Part shown: piece by piece, positions 26,264 to 34,497 of the stretch
Position numbering within the stretch: position 1 is the first letter of the stretch
Layout: every line of letters starts with the position of its first letter
Assembly: GCA_015057445.1 (NCBI GenBank)
Contig: SVEI01000003.1
Location: 40,160-104,159 of the forward strand
DNA length: 64,000 bases
Source: Lachnospiraceae bacterium
GTDB lineage: Bacteria > Bacillota > Clostridia > Lachnospirales > Lachnospiraceae
Reading direction: 5' to 3'
Translations under genes and position numbers: made by a program
Notes under the pieces: generated by a model
Told to the model about the DNA's origin: nothing
Seen by the model: the letters and a program-made list of their open reading frames with translations, nothing else
Database searches by the model: none

Positions 26264-26324
26264 TTTCAAATTATAATTTATTAGATTTCAAATTTTCGTA
26301 TAGAGCACCATTTGCTCAAAAGTA

Positions 26325-26353
26325 AAACAGCCCCTTTTTTAAAGGGGCTGTTT
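26325..26353. terminator. Bidirectional terminator overlapping the rsmG 3' end
   Basis: AAACAGCCCCTTT (26325-26337) pairs with AAAGGGGCTGTTT (26341-26353) over 13 bp. The right arm is the last codons of rsmG, so the hairpin is partly coding. It serves the convergent exonuclease and rsmG genes. Confidence 0.85.
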
Positions 26354-27088
26354 GCTTGCTGTACCAGCTTTTCTAGGATAAGCTTTTGGAGTTGCTTTAA
26401 CTTTTTTTATAAATACAAAGCTTCTTCCAATATCTGAATCTGGAAGAGTAAGCTTTTCTACTTTTTCTAATTTTCCACCGAGTATAGATATAGCCTTTTT
26501 ACCTGTATCTATTTCTTCATCTACTGTAAGAGTTTTGTATGGAATAAAATATCCTCCCTCTTTTACAAATGGAAGAGCATATTCAGATAAAACTGCCATA
26601 TTTGCAACAGCTCGAGAAACCACAACATCATATTTCTCTCGCATATTTTTGTTGCGTCCACCTTCCTCAGCTCTGCCATGAATTGCTTCGCAACTTCCTA
26701 TATCTCTATTAATACTTTCTGCACTTCCACCATCAAGTCCTAATTCATGGATAACATTTTGAAGAAACTTGATTCTCTTATTAAGTGAATCAAATAAAGT
26801 AACATTAAGTTTAGGAAATGCTATCTTAAGTGGAATTCCTGGAAATCCTGCACCAGTTCCCACATCAATAACCTTAAGAGCTTTATCCTTAATATCAAAA
26901 TATCCGGCTAAAGCCACACTATCCATAAAATGCTTAAGGATTACCTCATCCCTATCAGTTATAGCTGTAAGATTCATAACCTTGTTGGTCTCTATTAACA
27001 TGTCATAGTAGGTTTCAAATTGCTGAAGCTGGTTGTCAGAAAGTGGACTTCCTGTCAGCTGCTCAACATATTTACTTAATCTTTCCAT
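26339..27088 (-). CDS. rsmG: 16S rRNA (guanine527-N7)-methyltransferase
   Basis: RsmG (GidB) methylates G527 of 16S rRNA. The 249-residue protein has NLTAITDRDEVILKHFMDS near residue 40, the SAM motif VIDVGTGAGFPGIPLK near 75, and DVVVSRAVANMAVLSEYALPFVKEGG in the family's conserved region. The middle has a short low-similarity insert (SINRDIGSCEAIHGRAEEGGRNKNM region). It lies downstream of mnmG on the same strand, a normal pairing, but the pair is separated by inversion from mnmE. Confidence 0.95.
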   Translation of the reverse strand: MERLSKYVEQLTGSPLSDNQLQQFETYYDMLIETNKVMNLTAITDRDEVILKHFMDSVALAGYFDIKDKALKVIDVGTGAGFPGIPLKIAFPKLNVTLFDSLNKRIKFLQNVIHELGLDGGSAESINRDIGSCEAIHGRAEEGGRNKNMREKYDVVVSRAVANMAVLSEYALPFVKEGGYFIPYKTLTVDEEIDTGKKAISILGGKLEKVEKLTLPDSDIGRSFVFIKKVKATPKAYPRKAGTASKQPL

Positions 27089-27219
27089 ATTTTCTCCATT
27101 TTGGGCATATAGCTTTTCTTATAAAATTGATATCTATCACTGGGCAATATAATAAAATTATTCTCTATATGCCCAAAATTTCATAACATCATTAGAAACA
27201 AATTGAAAATTAATTGAAA

Positions 27220-29184
27220 CTAGTTTTTAGCTGTCAAGTATATCATTAATACTGACACATCCGCCGGGGATACTCCTGATATTCTTGATGCCTGTCCCAA
27301 AGATGCTGGTCTAACCTGTGCAAGCTTTTGTCTTGCTTCCTTACGAAGATTTGACACATCATCATAGTTGATATCAGCTGGAATTTTCTTTTTCTCCATC
27401 TTCTTAAAGTGTTCAACCTGCTGCTTTTGTCTGGTTATATATCCCTCATATTTGATGTCAATGTTAATTTGCTCTATAACCTCTGGTGGAAGCTCACCTA
27501 TAGACTGTCTATCAGGGTCAAGCTCAGCTAATGCTTCATAATCTAACTCTGGTCTTCTAATAAGCTCTGCCAAAGAGGCAGCAGTTTTAAGAGGTGTTGA
27601 ATTATGAGCCTCTAAGAATTCCTGTACCTTCTTGTTAGCTCCTACCATAATCTCAGACACTCTTTCTATCTCAGCATTAATTTGATTTCTCTTATTACAA
27701 AATGCATCATATCTTTCATCATCTATAAGACCTATATCATGGCCGATGTCTGTAAGACGTAAATCTGCATTATCCTGTCTTAAAAGAAGTCTATACTCAG
27801 CACGTGAAGTCATCATACGATATGGCTCAAAGGTTTCCTTAGTAACAAGATCATCTATAAGAACTCCTATGTAACCCTGTGATCTATCAAGTATAATAGG
27901 CTCCTTACCTTGAAGCTTTCTAGCTGCATTAATACCTGCCATAAGTCCTTGGGCAGCAGCCTCCTCGTAGCCTGAGCTACCATTAAGCTGACCAGCGGAA
28001 AAAAGTCCATCAAAATTCTTAAACTCTAAGCTTGCATCAAGATTAACCGCATTGATACAATCATACTCGATGGCGTATGCATTTCTAATAATAGTAACAT
28101 TTTCAAGTCCTGGTACTGTTCTAATCATGGCATACTGAACATCCTCTGGAAGTGAAGATGACATACCACCCATATACATCTCATTGGTAAACTCACCCTC
28201 AGGCTCGATAAAGAGCTGATGGCGATTCTTATCAGGAAACTTCATAACCTTGTCCTCTATAGATGGACAATATCTAGGACCAGTGCCTTCAATAAATCCT
28301 GAAAACAATGGTGAACGGTCTATGTTATCCTTTATAATCTGATGAGTTTCCTCATTTGTATAAGTGAGCCAGCATGATATCTGGTCTCTCTTAATATCCT
28401 CTTCCTTATTGGTAAATGAGAATGGAACAATCCTCTCATCACCCTTTTGCTCCTCCATCTTAGAGAAATCTATAGTCTTCTTATCAAGTCTAGCTGGAGT
28501 TCCAGTCTTAAATCGTCTTATAAATATACCTGCGTCACTCATAGAATCAGACAAACCATTTGCAGCCTGAAGACCATTTGGACCAGTATGATTAACCACA
28601 TCTCCATAGATACATCTTGCCTTAAGGTAGGTTCCTGTACAAAGAACAACTGCCTTGGCAAGGTAAGTTGCACCGGAAAATGTTTTTACTCCTTTGATAA
28701 TTTTCTTAGTGGTTGCATTACAACCATTATCAGCTTGACTATCTGAATTAACCCTTTCACCTGTATTAACAGGAATTTCCTCATATAAAAGCTCTGTAAC
28801 CTCAGCCTGTCTTAGAGTAAGATTATCAGTATTCTGAAGGGTAAGTCTCATATGCTTGGTGTATTCCACCTTATCTGCCTGAGCACGAAGAGAATGAACT
28901 GCCGGACCCTTAGATACATTTAGCATCTTAGACTGTATATAAGTCTTATCAATGTTCTTACCCATCTCACCGCCAAGTGCATCAATCTCTCTAACTAGAT
29001 GACCCTTAGAGCTACCACCTATATTAGGATTACAAGGCATCAATGCAACACTGTCCATACTTATAGTAAATAAAATTGTCTTAAATCCAAGTCTTGCCGC
29101 AGCCAGCGCCGCCTCACAACCAGCGTGTCCCGCTCCAACAACCACGATATCATATTCTTCCTTAATATATGAATTAACTGCCAT
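27220..29184 (-). CDS. mnmG: tRNA uridine-34 5-carboxymethylaminomethyl modification enzyme MnmG
   Basis: MnmG (GidA) is the FAD/NADH subunit that works with MnmE to modify the wobble uridine of several tRNAs. I choose the ATG at 29184 (AGGA eight bases upstream); this gives 654 residues. A longer start at 29211 lacks a site. The Rossmann motif is [23 protein letters not shown]. Other landmarks are [26 protein letters not shown] and the C-terminal helical domain ending [11 protein letters not shown]. It is divergent from mnmE with about 120 bases between. Confidence 0.96.
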   Translation of the reverse strand: MAVNSYIKEEYDIVVVGAGHAGCEAALAAARLGFKTILFTISMDSVALMPCNPNIGGSSKGHLVREIDALGGEMGKNIDKTYIQSKMLNVSKGPAVHSLRAQADKVEYTKHMRLTLQNTDNLTLRQAEVTELLYEEIPVNTGERVNSDSQADNGCNATTKKIIKGVKTFSGATYLAKAVVLCTGTYLKARCIYGDVVNHTGPNGLQAANGLSDSMSDAGIFIRRFKTGTPARLDKKTIDFSKMEEQKGDERIVPFSFTNKEEDIKRDQISCWLTYTNEETHQIIKDNIDRSPLFSGFIEGTGPRYCPSIEDKVMKFPDKNRHQLFIEPEGEFTNEMYMGGMSSSLPEDVQYAMIRTVPGLENVTIIRNAYAIEYDCINAVNLDASLEFKNFDGLFSAGQLNGSSGYEEAAAQGLMAGINAARKLQGKEPIILDRSQGYIGVLIDDLVTKETFEPYRMMTSRAEYRLLLRQDNADLRLTDIGHDIGLIDDERYDAFCNKRNQINAEIERVSEIMVGANKKVQEFLEAHNSTPLKTAASLAELIRRPELDYEALAELDPDRQSIGELPPEVIEQINIDIKYEGYITRQKQQVEHFKKMEKKKIPADINYDDVSNLRKEARQKLAQVRPASLGQASRISGVSPADVSVLMIYLTAKN

Positions 29185-29302
29185 AGCCCTGTTCCTTTCT
29201 GCTAAAATCACTATTTTCTATTTTATCAAATAATCTGTTAGTTGCAAGAAAAATAATAAGATATTATAATAACTCATATAAATTTTATAAAGAGGAGTAC
29301 CT

Positions 29303-30676
29303 ATGAAAGACACAATCGCAGCCATTGCCACTGGTATGGGCAATTCTGGCATTGGAATAATTAGAATAAGTGGAGATGATACATTATCTATAGCAGATAA
29401 AATCTTCATCCCTAAGAATAAAAATAAATCCATAGCTTCTATGGATAGCTACACCGCAGCATATGGAGTAATAAGCTATGAAGGAGAAATCTACGACGAA
29501 GCCATAGCTTTAGTTATGCGAGCTCCTGGAACCTACACTGCAGAGGATGTGGTGGAGCTTGACTGTCATGGTGGAATAACTGTATTAAAAAGAATATTTG
29601 ATTTGGTTGTAAGACTTGGTGCAAGACCAGCTGAGCCGGGAGAATTTACTAAGCGTGCTTTCTTAAATGGACGTATAGATATGTCCCAGGCGGAGTCAGT
29701 TATGGACTTAATCCATGCCAAAAATGATATGGCTGCCAAGTCATCCCTTAAGCAACTTTCTGGTGAATTAACTAAGCTTATTAAGGATATGAGAGAGAAA
29801 CTTTTATATAACATTGCATATATAGAATCTGCTCTCGATGACCCTGAAAACTACTCTTTAGATGAATTTCCACAACAGCTTGAGACCACTGTGGATAACA
29901 TGTTGATAACTGTGGAAAAGCTAATAAAATCAAGCTCTGACGGGCGTCTCATAAAAGAGGGTATAAGAACTGCTATTGTAGGTCGTCCAAACGCTGGAAA
30001 ATCCTCTGTACTAAATATGCTTTTAGGTGAGGAAAGAGCCATAGTTACAGACATTGAAGGTACTACCAGAGATACCCTTGAGGAATATATCAATATAGAT
30101 GGAATTACACTAAATATAGTAGATACAGCTGGAATCCGCACTACATCTGATACAGTAGAGAAAATAGGAGTGGACAAGGCAATAGCCTCTATTGACGATG
30201 CGGACCTTATCCTATATATCGTTGATGGAACCACTACTTTAGATGAAAACGATTTCAAAATTATGGATAAAATTAAAGATAAAAAATCCATAACTTTAAT
30301 CAATAAAAATGACTTAGAAACCGTTGTGGATAAAGTGTTGATAACTAACACTATAAACACAAAAATCCTTGAAATATCAGCAAAAGAGGGTACAGGCAAG
30401 GAAAATCTTCACACCCTCCTAAAAGAAATGTTTTTCAACAACGAGTTAAACTATAACGACGAAATATACATCACTAACCAAAGACATAAATCCTTACTTT
30501 ACGAAGCAAGAGAAAGTCTAAACAAAGTACTTGAAAGCATTAAGCTTTGTATGGGAGAAGACTTCCTTACTATCGACCTAATGGCAGCCTATGCAAGCCT
30601 TGGAAAAATCATCGGCGAGGAACTAGAAGACGACCTAGTAAACAAAATCTTTGCTGAATTCTGCATGGGCAAATAA
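29303..30676 (+). CDS. mnmE: tRNA modification GTPase MnmE
   Basis: MnmE (TrmE) is the potassium-activated GTPase partner of MnmG. The 457-residue protein has the N-terminal folate-binding domain (DTIAAIATGMGNSGIGIIRISG), a helical domain and an inserted G domain. The G-domain motifs are G1 GRPNAGKSS, G2 EGTTRDT, G3 DTAGIR and G4 NKND. It ends with the catalytic FCMGK cysteine motif. SD GAGGAG is present. The gene is on the + strand while its usual neighbours jag and mnmG are on the - strand, so it has been flipped on its own. Confidence 0.97.
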   Translation: MKDTIAAIATGMGNSGIGIIRISGDDTLSIADKIFIPKNKNKSIASMDSYTAAYGVISYEGEIYDEAIALVMRAPGTYTAEDVVELDCHGGITVLKRIFDLVVRLGARPAEPGEFTKRAFLNGRIDMSQAESVMDLIHAKNDMAAKSSLKQLSGELTKLIKDMREKLLYNIAYIESALDDPENYSLDEFPQQLETTVDNMLITVEKLIKSSSDGRLIKEGIRTAIVGRPNAGKSSVLNMLLGEERAIVTDIEGTTRDTLEEYINIDGITLNIVDTAGIRTTSDTVEKIGVDKAIASIDDADLILYIVDGTTTLDENDFKIMDKIKDKKSITLINKNDLETVVDKVLITNTINTKILEISAKEGTGKENLHTLLKEMFFNNELNYNDEIYITNQRHKSLLYEARESLNKVLESIKLCMGEDFLTIDLMAAYASLGKIIGEELEDDLVNKIFAEFCMGK

Positions 30677-30702
30677 ATCTATTTTTTTATTCATTTAAAA
30701 TT

Positions 30703-30729
30703 AGAGGTCATATTTGACCTCTTTTTAAT
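30703..30729 (+). terminator. Rho-independent terminator of mnmE
   Basis: AGAGGTCA (30703-30710) pairs with TGACCTCT (30715-30722), followed by TTTTT. A further perfect mini-hairpin ATGGCC-aca-GGCCAT lies at 30864-30878, before the family B repeat. The sequence between them shows no gene. Confidence 0.85.
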
Positions 30730-30879
30730 TTGTCAACCCAAAATACCTACTATTTTCAACATTTTTATATAGTATTTTCAACATTTCACATTTCTCAAGT
30801 GCAATTCTTGCCTCTATTTTGCATTTTGTGCCACAAGGCTCATTGTATACTACAAGAATAAATATGGCCACAGGCCATA

Positions 30880-31121
30880 GTGAAAGAAAGTCCCGGTACA
30901 AATTATGTGCCAGGACTTTTCAGTATACAGATTAGGAAAAGGGGGTTGCGTGATTACCCTAGAACGGGACGCGCCAGGGCAAGGCGAAGAGCGACCGTCT
31001 TAAGTGTCGTCGGAGCCTTGCCCTAGGCAGACCCGCCAAGAAAGTAGCAACGCTCCCTTTCCTAATCGTCCGTAAAAAATAAACCGGCACATAATTTATG
31101 TACCGGTTGACTTTCTTTCAC
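30880..31121 (-). repeat. Family B structured repeat, full copy
   Basis: The ends are inverted repeats GTGAAAGAAAGTC (30880-30892) and its complement (31109-31121). Each is followed inward by a hairpin built on CCGGTAC/GTGCC. Inside, GATTAGGAAA pairs across the element with TTTCCTAATC, and the centre is a hairpin GGGCAAGGC/GCCTTGCCC (31023-31015 with 30985-30977) with CTTAAGACGGTC in its inner loop. It occupies nearly all the space between the family terminator of jag and the mnmE tail. The - strand is taken as its sense because its outer hairpin then acts as the jag terminator. No reading frame. Confidence 0.8.
31074..31108 (-). terminator. Rho-independent terminator of the rpmH-jag operon
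   Basis: On the - strand AACCGGTACATAA pairs with TTATGTGCCGGTT, followed by TATTTTTT. It forms the first hairpin of the family B repeat, 18 bases after the jag stop. Confidence 0.85.
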
Positions 31122-31125
31122 TCGT

Positions 31126-31752
31126 CTAGTTTTTCTTTAAGTATACAACAACCTTACGATATGGCTCCTCGCCCTCACTTCTAGTTGCTACGTACTTATC
31201 ATTCTGAAGAGATGAATGAATAATCCTTCTCTCATATGGATTCATTGGCTCTAATGTGAAAGATCTTCTTGTTCTCTTAACCTTAAATGCAATATTTCTT
31301 GCAAGATTCTCAAGAGTATCCTTTCTTCTCTGACGATAGTTCTCAGTATCAAGCTTAACTCTGATATAAGACTCACTCTTCTTATTAACAAATAAGCTTA
31401 TAAGATACTGAAGAGCATCTAAAGTCTGTCCACGCTTACCAATTAAGATTCCCATATCTGGACCAGCAACGTCAATATTCATAACGCCCTCATCCTTATC
31501 ATAATCTATAGTAACTGTAGACTCAACCTCCATAGCCTTGAAAAGATTATCGAGATAAGTTTGGATTTCATCAAGGAAAGAATCCTTCTTCTTAGCCTTA
31601 ATAACTGCTGGCTTAGCTCCGATTCCTAAGAAACCTGATGTTCCTTTTTCAATAACCTCATAATCTAACTCAGCACTAGTAACTCCTAACTCCATAGAAG
31701 CATTTGTAAGAGCCTCTTCTACTGTCTTAGCTTTGAACTCTTTAAATTCCAC
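31126..31752 (-). CDS. jag: Jag/KhpB RNA-binding protein
   Basis: KhpB (Jag, SpoIIIJ-associated) is an RNA-binding protein linked to cell division and wall synthesis. The 208 residues comprise a Jag-N domain (MEFKEFKAKTVEEALTNA), a linker, a KH domain (GPDMGILIGKRGQTLDALQYL near residue 100) and an R3H domain (MNPYERRIIHSSLQNDKYVATRS). It starts with GTG overlapping the yidC stop (TAGTG), so translation is coupled. Confidence 0.95.
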   Translation of the reverse strand: MEFKEFKAKTVEEALTNASMELGVTSAELDYEVIEKGTSGFLGIGAKPAVIKAKKKDSFLDEIQTYLDNLFKAMEVESTVTIDYDKDEGVMNIDVAGPDMGILIGKRGQTLDALQYLISLFVNKKSESYIRVKLDTENYRQRRKDTLENLARNIAFKVKRTRRSFTLEPMNPYERRIIHSSLQNDKYVATRSEGEEPYRKVVVYLKKN

Positions 31753-33017
31753 TAGTTCTTTCCTCCGTTATTATCGTTAAACTTCTGGAGAGCATTTGCT
31801 TTTGCTGCAAGACTACCCTCTCTATATTTAACTGTTCCACTATTCTGTGTCTTCATAGTTGATGAAGTATAATTCTTCAATCTTGAATTAGCAATATTTG
31901 ACTTTGGTGCAGTATTTTCCTGTGGCTGCTGTCCATAAGCTGCCTCAGCCATCTTCTCTGCAAAAGTCTTCTTACCTGAAGCTTTACGCTTCTCAATCTT
32001 TTTAGCAGCCTTTTCCTTAGACTTTTCAACAATCTTCTCAATATCAGCATGCTCATAATAGAAGTAAAGTGTCTTTGAAGTAATAAAACTAAGTAAAGAA
32101 CCTGTTGCCCAGTATAAACCAACACCGGCTGGCACATTTACAGTAACGAAGAATGACATAATTGGCATTACATTCATCATAGTTTTCATTGACTTCATAG
32201 TTGCCTCTGTCTGTGGATCTCCAGAACCTTGCATAGGTGTTGCATGCATACTTAAATACTGGAACACAAGAGACATTATAGGAATAATAAATGCTGCTGT
32301 TAAAGCAAAACCTGGTGCTGTTGCAAGATTAATACCACCGATGAAACTATAAACATCATTAATTTGGTTCATATTTTCATTAATAGCATTTACAACATCA
32401 ATACTGTTGCCTCCTAATAACTCCTTATATGCTTCCCAAGAGCTATTATCAAACTTTGCAAGTACATCAATGATGGTATTAGTATTACTATTATTCATAC
32501 TAATTACTTTTAATGTTCCAACACCGTCTTTATACTGTGAAAGCTTGTCAAAGGCATTACTATCCTTTTGAATTGCATCTGCTATAGGTATATAAAGATC
32601 TTTTACCTTATTAACATATGCAGGTATGTTCTGAATAACATTATAGAGACCAAAAAAGATTGGCATTTGTAAAATTGCAGATAAACAACCACCTGTAAGG
32701 TTAACTCCATACTTATCCTGAAGCTCTCTAACCTCAGCTTGTTGCTTTAGCATAGATTCCTGATCTTTTTTGTTTCTATATTTCTTATTAATTTTGTTCA
32801 ATTCAGGCTGAATATACTGCTGAATCTTTGATGATCTTCTCTGCTTGAACATAGATGGTACCATGCACAAACGAACCACAAGAGTAAATAATATGATTGA
32901 TAAACCAATACTTACTATTCCAAGGTTGCTTGATAACTCATAGATTCCATTAAGCAATAATCCAAGCAATTTAGAAATGGGACCCATAATTAGTCCACTT
33001 TCTTGAGTTAAAAACAT
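31752..33017 (-). CDS. yidC: Membrane protein insertase YidC
   Basis: YidC (SpoIIIJ/OxaA type) inserts proteins into the membrane. The 421-residue protein has five hydrophobic segments typical of the Gram-positive form: GISIGLSIILFTL-like first helix region, the long cytoplasmic hairpin KIQQYIQPELNKINKKYRNK, TGGCLSAILQMPIFFGLYNV, and two late helices near residues 265 and 295. A basic C-terminal tail binds ribosomes in relatives. There is an unusually long loop (residues 150-220) before the third segment. The start at 33017 has GGAGG six bases upstream. Confidence 0.95.
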   Translation of the reverse strand: MFLTQESGLIMGPISKLLGLLLNGIYELSSNLGIVSIGLSIILFTLVVRLCMVPSMFKQRRSSKIQQYIQPELNKINKKYRNKKDQESMLKQQAEVRELQDKYGVNLTGGCLSAILQMPIFFGLYNVIQNIPAYVNKVKDLYIPIADAIQKDSNAFDKLSQYKDGVGTLKVISMNNSNTNTIIDVLAKFDNSSWEAYKELLGGNSIDVVNAINENMNQINDVYSFIGGINLATAPGFALTAAFIIPIMSLVFQYLSMHATPMQGSGDPQTEATMKSMKTMMNVMPIMSFFVTVNVPAGVGLYWATGSLLSFITSKTLYFYYEHADIEKIVEKSKEKAAKKIEKRKASGKKTFAEKMAEAAYGQQPQENTAPKSNIANSRLKNYTSSTMKTQNSGTVKYREGSLAAKANALQKFNDNNGGKN

Positions 33018-33034
33018 TTTTTTCCTCCAAAAAA

Positions 33035-33247
33035 CTACGGTACAGGATCATAACCGCCTTTGGAAAATGGATTGCATCTTAATATTCTCCACACTGTAAG
33101 AGCAGTACCCTTAAAAAAACCATACTTTTCATAAGCCTCTAAAGCATACTGTGAACAGGTTGGATAATATTTACAAACACCATGTCCCTTGAGAGGAGAT
33201 AAATTTTTTCTATAAAACTTAATTAAACTAATACAAATCTTTTTCAT
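33035..33247 (-). CDS. yidD: Membrane protein insertion efficiency factor YidD
   Basis: A 70-residue membrane-associated protein with the full family signature: [25 protein letters not shown], then [29 protein letters not shown]. The three cysteines and GG-x-DPVP end are conserved. It lies between rnpA and yidC in the normal order. Confidence 0.96.
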   Translation of the reverse strand: MKKICISLIKFYRKNLSPLKGHGVCKYYPTCSQYALEAYEKYGFFKGTALTVWRILRCNPFSKGGYDPVP

Positions 33248-33301
33248 ATATAAATTTTACTTTCAAATTAACTATCTAAACGTAAATTCAACGAAAACAA
33301 T

Positions 33302-33643
33302 TTAATTATCACATAATATGTGATGTAATTTTGCAAGATGTAAAAATGCACTTTCTATCTCCTGACAGGATTTGTCCTTTGCATTAACTCTTGCTACTAT
33401 AACTATATCATAGCCTGTCTTAATCTTGTTCTTGTTAAGTCTATAGCTCTCTCTAATAAGTCTTGTTATACGATGCCTGACCACGCTATTACCAACTTTT
33501 TTACTAACAGAGATTCCAATTCTACTGTAACTTAAGTTGTTGGCACTTAAGTACATCACTAAATATTTATTGGCAAACGATTCTTTTTGGTTATACACCT
33601 TGCCGAACTCTCTGCTATTTTTAAGTGTAACAATGTTTCTCAT
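33302..33643 (-). CDS. rnpA: Ribonuclease P protein component
   Basis: This basic subunit helps RNase P RNA cut the 5' leader of pre-tRNAs. The 113-residue protein starts at ATG 33643, with GGAG six bases upstream; the in-frame GTG at 33655 lies within that ribosome site. The RNR motif reads VVRHRITRLIRESYR (His for the usual Asn), and FANKYLVMYL and DIVIVARVNAKD match family strands. Confidence 0.95.
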   Translation of the reverse strand: MRNIVTLKNSREFGKVYNQKESFANKYLVMYLSANNLSYSRIGISVSKKVGNSVVRHRITRLIRESYRLNKNKIKTGYDIVIVARVNAKDKSCQEIESAFLHLAKLHHILCDN

Positions 33644-33682
33644 ACTATTCTCCACTTAAACATTTGTCTTCCACCACCCGGA

Positions 33683-33711
33683 AAACAAAAGGTCACAAGA
33701 AAGATGTGACC
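33683..33711 (-). terminator. Hairpin with T run between rpmH and rnpA
   Basis: On the - strand GGTCACA (33711-33705) pairs with TGTGACC (33697-33691), then TTTTGTTTT. It starts within the rpmH stop codon. It probably lowers expression of rnpA and later genes relative to the ribosomal protein. Confidence 0.7.
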
Positions 33712-33845
33712 TACGCTGATAATTTCTTTCTACCCTTAGCTCTTCTTGCAGATAATACCTTTCTGCCGTTAGCAGTGCTCATTCTCTTTCTGAAACCATG
33801 AACCTTAGATCTCTGTCTCTTCTTTGGCTGGAATGTCATCTTCAT
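33711..33845 (-). CDS. rpmH: 50S ribosomal protein L34
   Basis: The real protein is 44 residues from the ATG at 33845 (AAAAGGAGG upstream): [20 protein letters not shown] followed by [20 protein letters not shown]. This is the complete, strongly basic L34. A longer in-frame extension upstream is not credible. A consensus promoter on the same strand drives it. Confidence 0.98.
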   Translation of the reverse strand: MKMTFQPKKRQRSKVHGFRKRMSTANGRKVLSARRAKGRKKLSA

Positions 33846-33914
33846 AATAGTTGTCCTCCTTTTCTTAATACTAATGTCCTTTAAAATATCTCTTATCAAA
33901 GGACACCAGCTCAC

Positions 33915-33943
33915 ATTATATTTAAAAAACCCTTATAAGTCAA
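33915..33943 (-). promoter_or_regulatory. Promoter of rpmH
   Basis: On the - strand TTGACT (33943-33938), a 17-base spacer and TATAAT (33920-33915). The first DnaA box begins 28 bases upstream of the -35 box. Confidence 0.88.
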
Positions 33944-33970
33944 GCTATTTATACCCTTTTTTGACCTAAG

Positions 33971-34074
33971 TTATCCACATTTTTTAGTGATTTACCATAA
34001 TGAATTAACATAATGTTATCCACAAAATGTTATTAACTTGTGGATAAGTGGTGTTTTTAATGTTATTATCCACA
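33971..34074. promoter_or_regulatory. DnaA-box cluster upstream of dnaA (oriC candidate)
   Basis: Four exact boxes: TTATCCACA at 33971, 34016 and 34066, and the reverse form TGTGGATAA at 34039. They lie in AT-rich DNA between rpmH and dnaA, the usual site of oriC in Firmicutes. Weaker boxes occur downstream of dnaA. Confidence 0.88.
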
Positions 34075-34148
34075 AAAAAACACCTATTTATTAGGTTTTC
34101 AACATATTACATAAATGTTCATAAATATAGATTTACTTTACATAATAT

Positions 34149-34361
34149 GCGCGTTACAATGAGTCATGCATATATGAGCTAAATATGACTGTTGGGAGCT
34201 TGCTCACATAAAGTCATATTTAAGCGAATATATATACGACGAATGTCGCGACACTGAGCATACGCAGTATGCGATGTGGCGGCATGACTCATTGGTATTC
34301 ACTTTTCACCAATTATCGCGACACTGAGCATACGCAGTATGAGATGTGGCGGCATGACTCA
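34149..34361 (+). repeat. Family A structured repeat, copy 2, upstream of dnaA
   Basis: Outer stem CAATGAGTCATGC (34157-34169) with GCATGACTCATTG (34282-34294), 13 bp perfect. Inside is a stem TAAATATGACT/AGTCATATTTA with tip GGGAGCTTGCTCAC. A second hairpin GCATAC-gca-GTATGC follows CGCGACACTGAGCA. The 3' half is repeated: 34247-34291 recurs at 34317-34361 with one base changed. It separates the DnaA boxes from the dnaA promoter. Confidence 0.85.
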
Positions 34362-34418
34362 CTCATTTTAAACCTGTTTCTTCTATATTAAATGTGTTTA
34401 TAAATTATCCTATTTTTA

Positions 34419-34447
34419 TTGAAAAAATATCATTTTTATAGTATTAT
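34419..34447 (+). promoter_or_regulatory. Promoter of dnaA
   Basis: TTGAAA (34419-34424), 17 bases, TATTAT (34442-34447), 50 bases before the dnaA start codon. Confidence 0.75.
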
Positions 34448-34497
34448 TACACTTAGGTATGCTCTTGTGGTTTTTTGAGCGATTTGGAGGCTTTAAA

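Noticed and set aside
30880..31121. Insertion sequence with a transposase
   Set aside because: Inverted ends are present but there is no transposase frame in 240 bases; at most a non-autonomous element.
34459..34497. Upstream ATG for dnaA
   Set aside because: No ribosome site before it, added residues are not DnaA-like, and the ATG at 34498 has a strong site.
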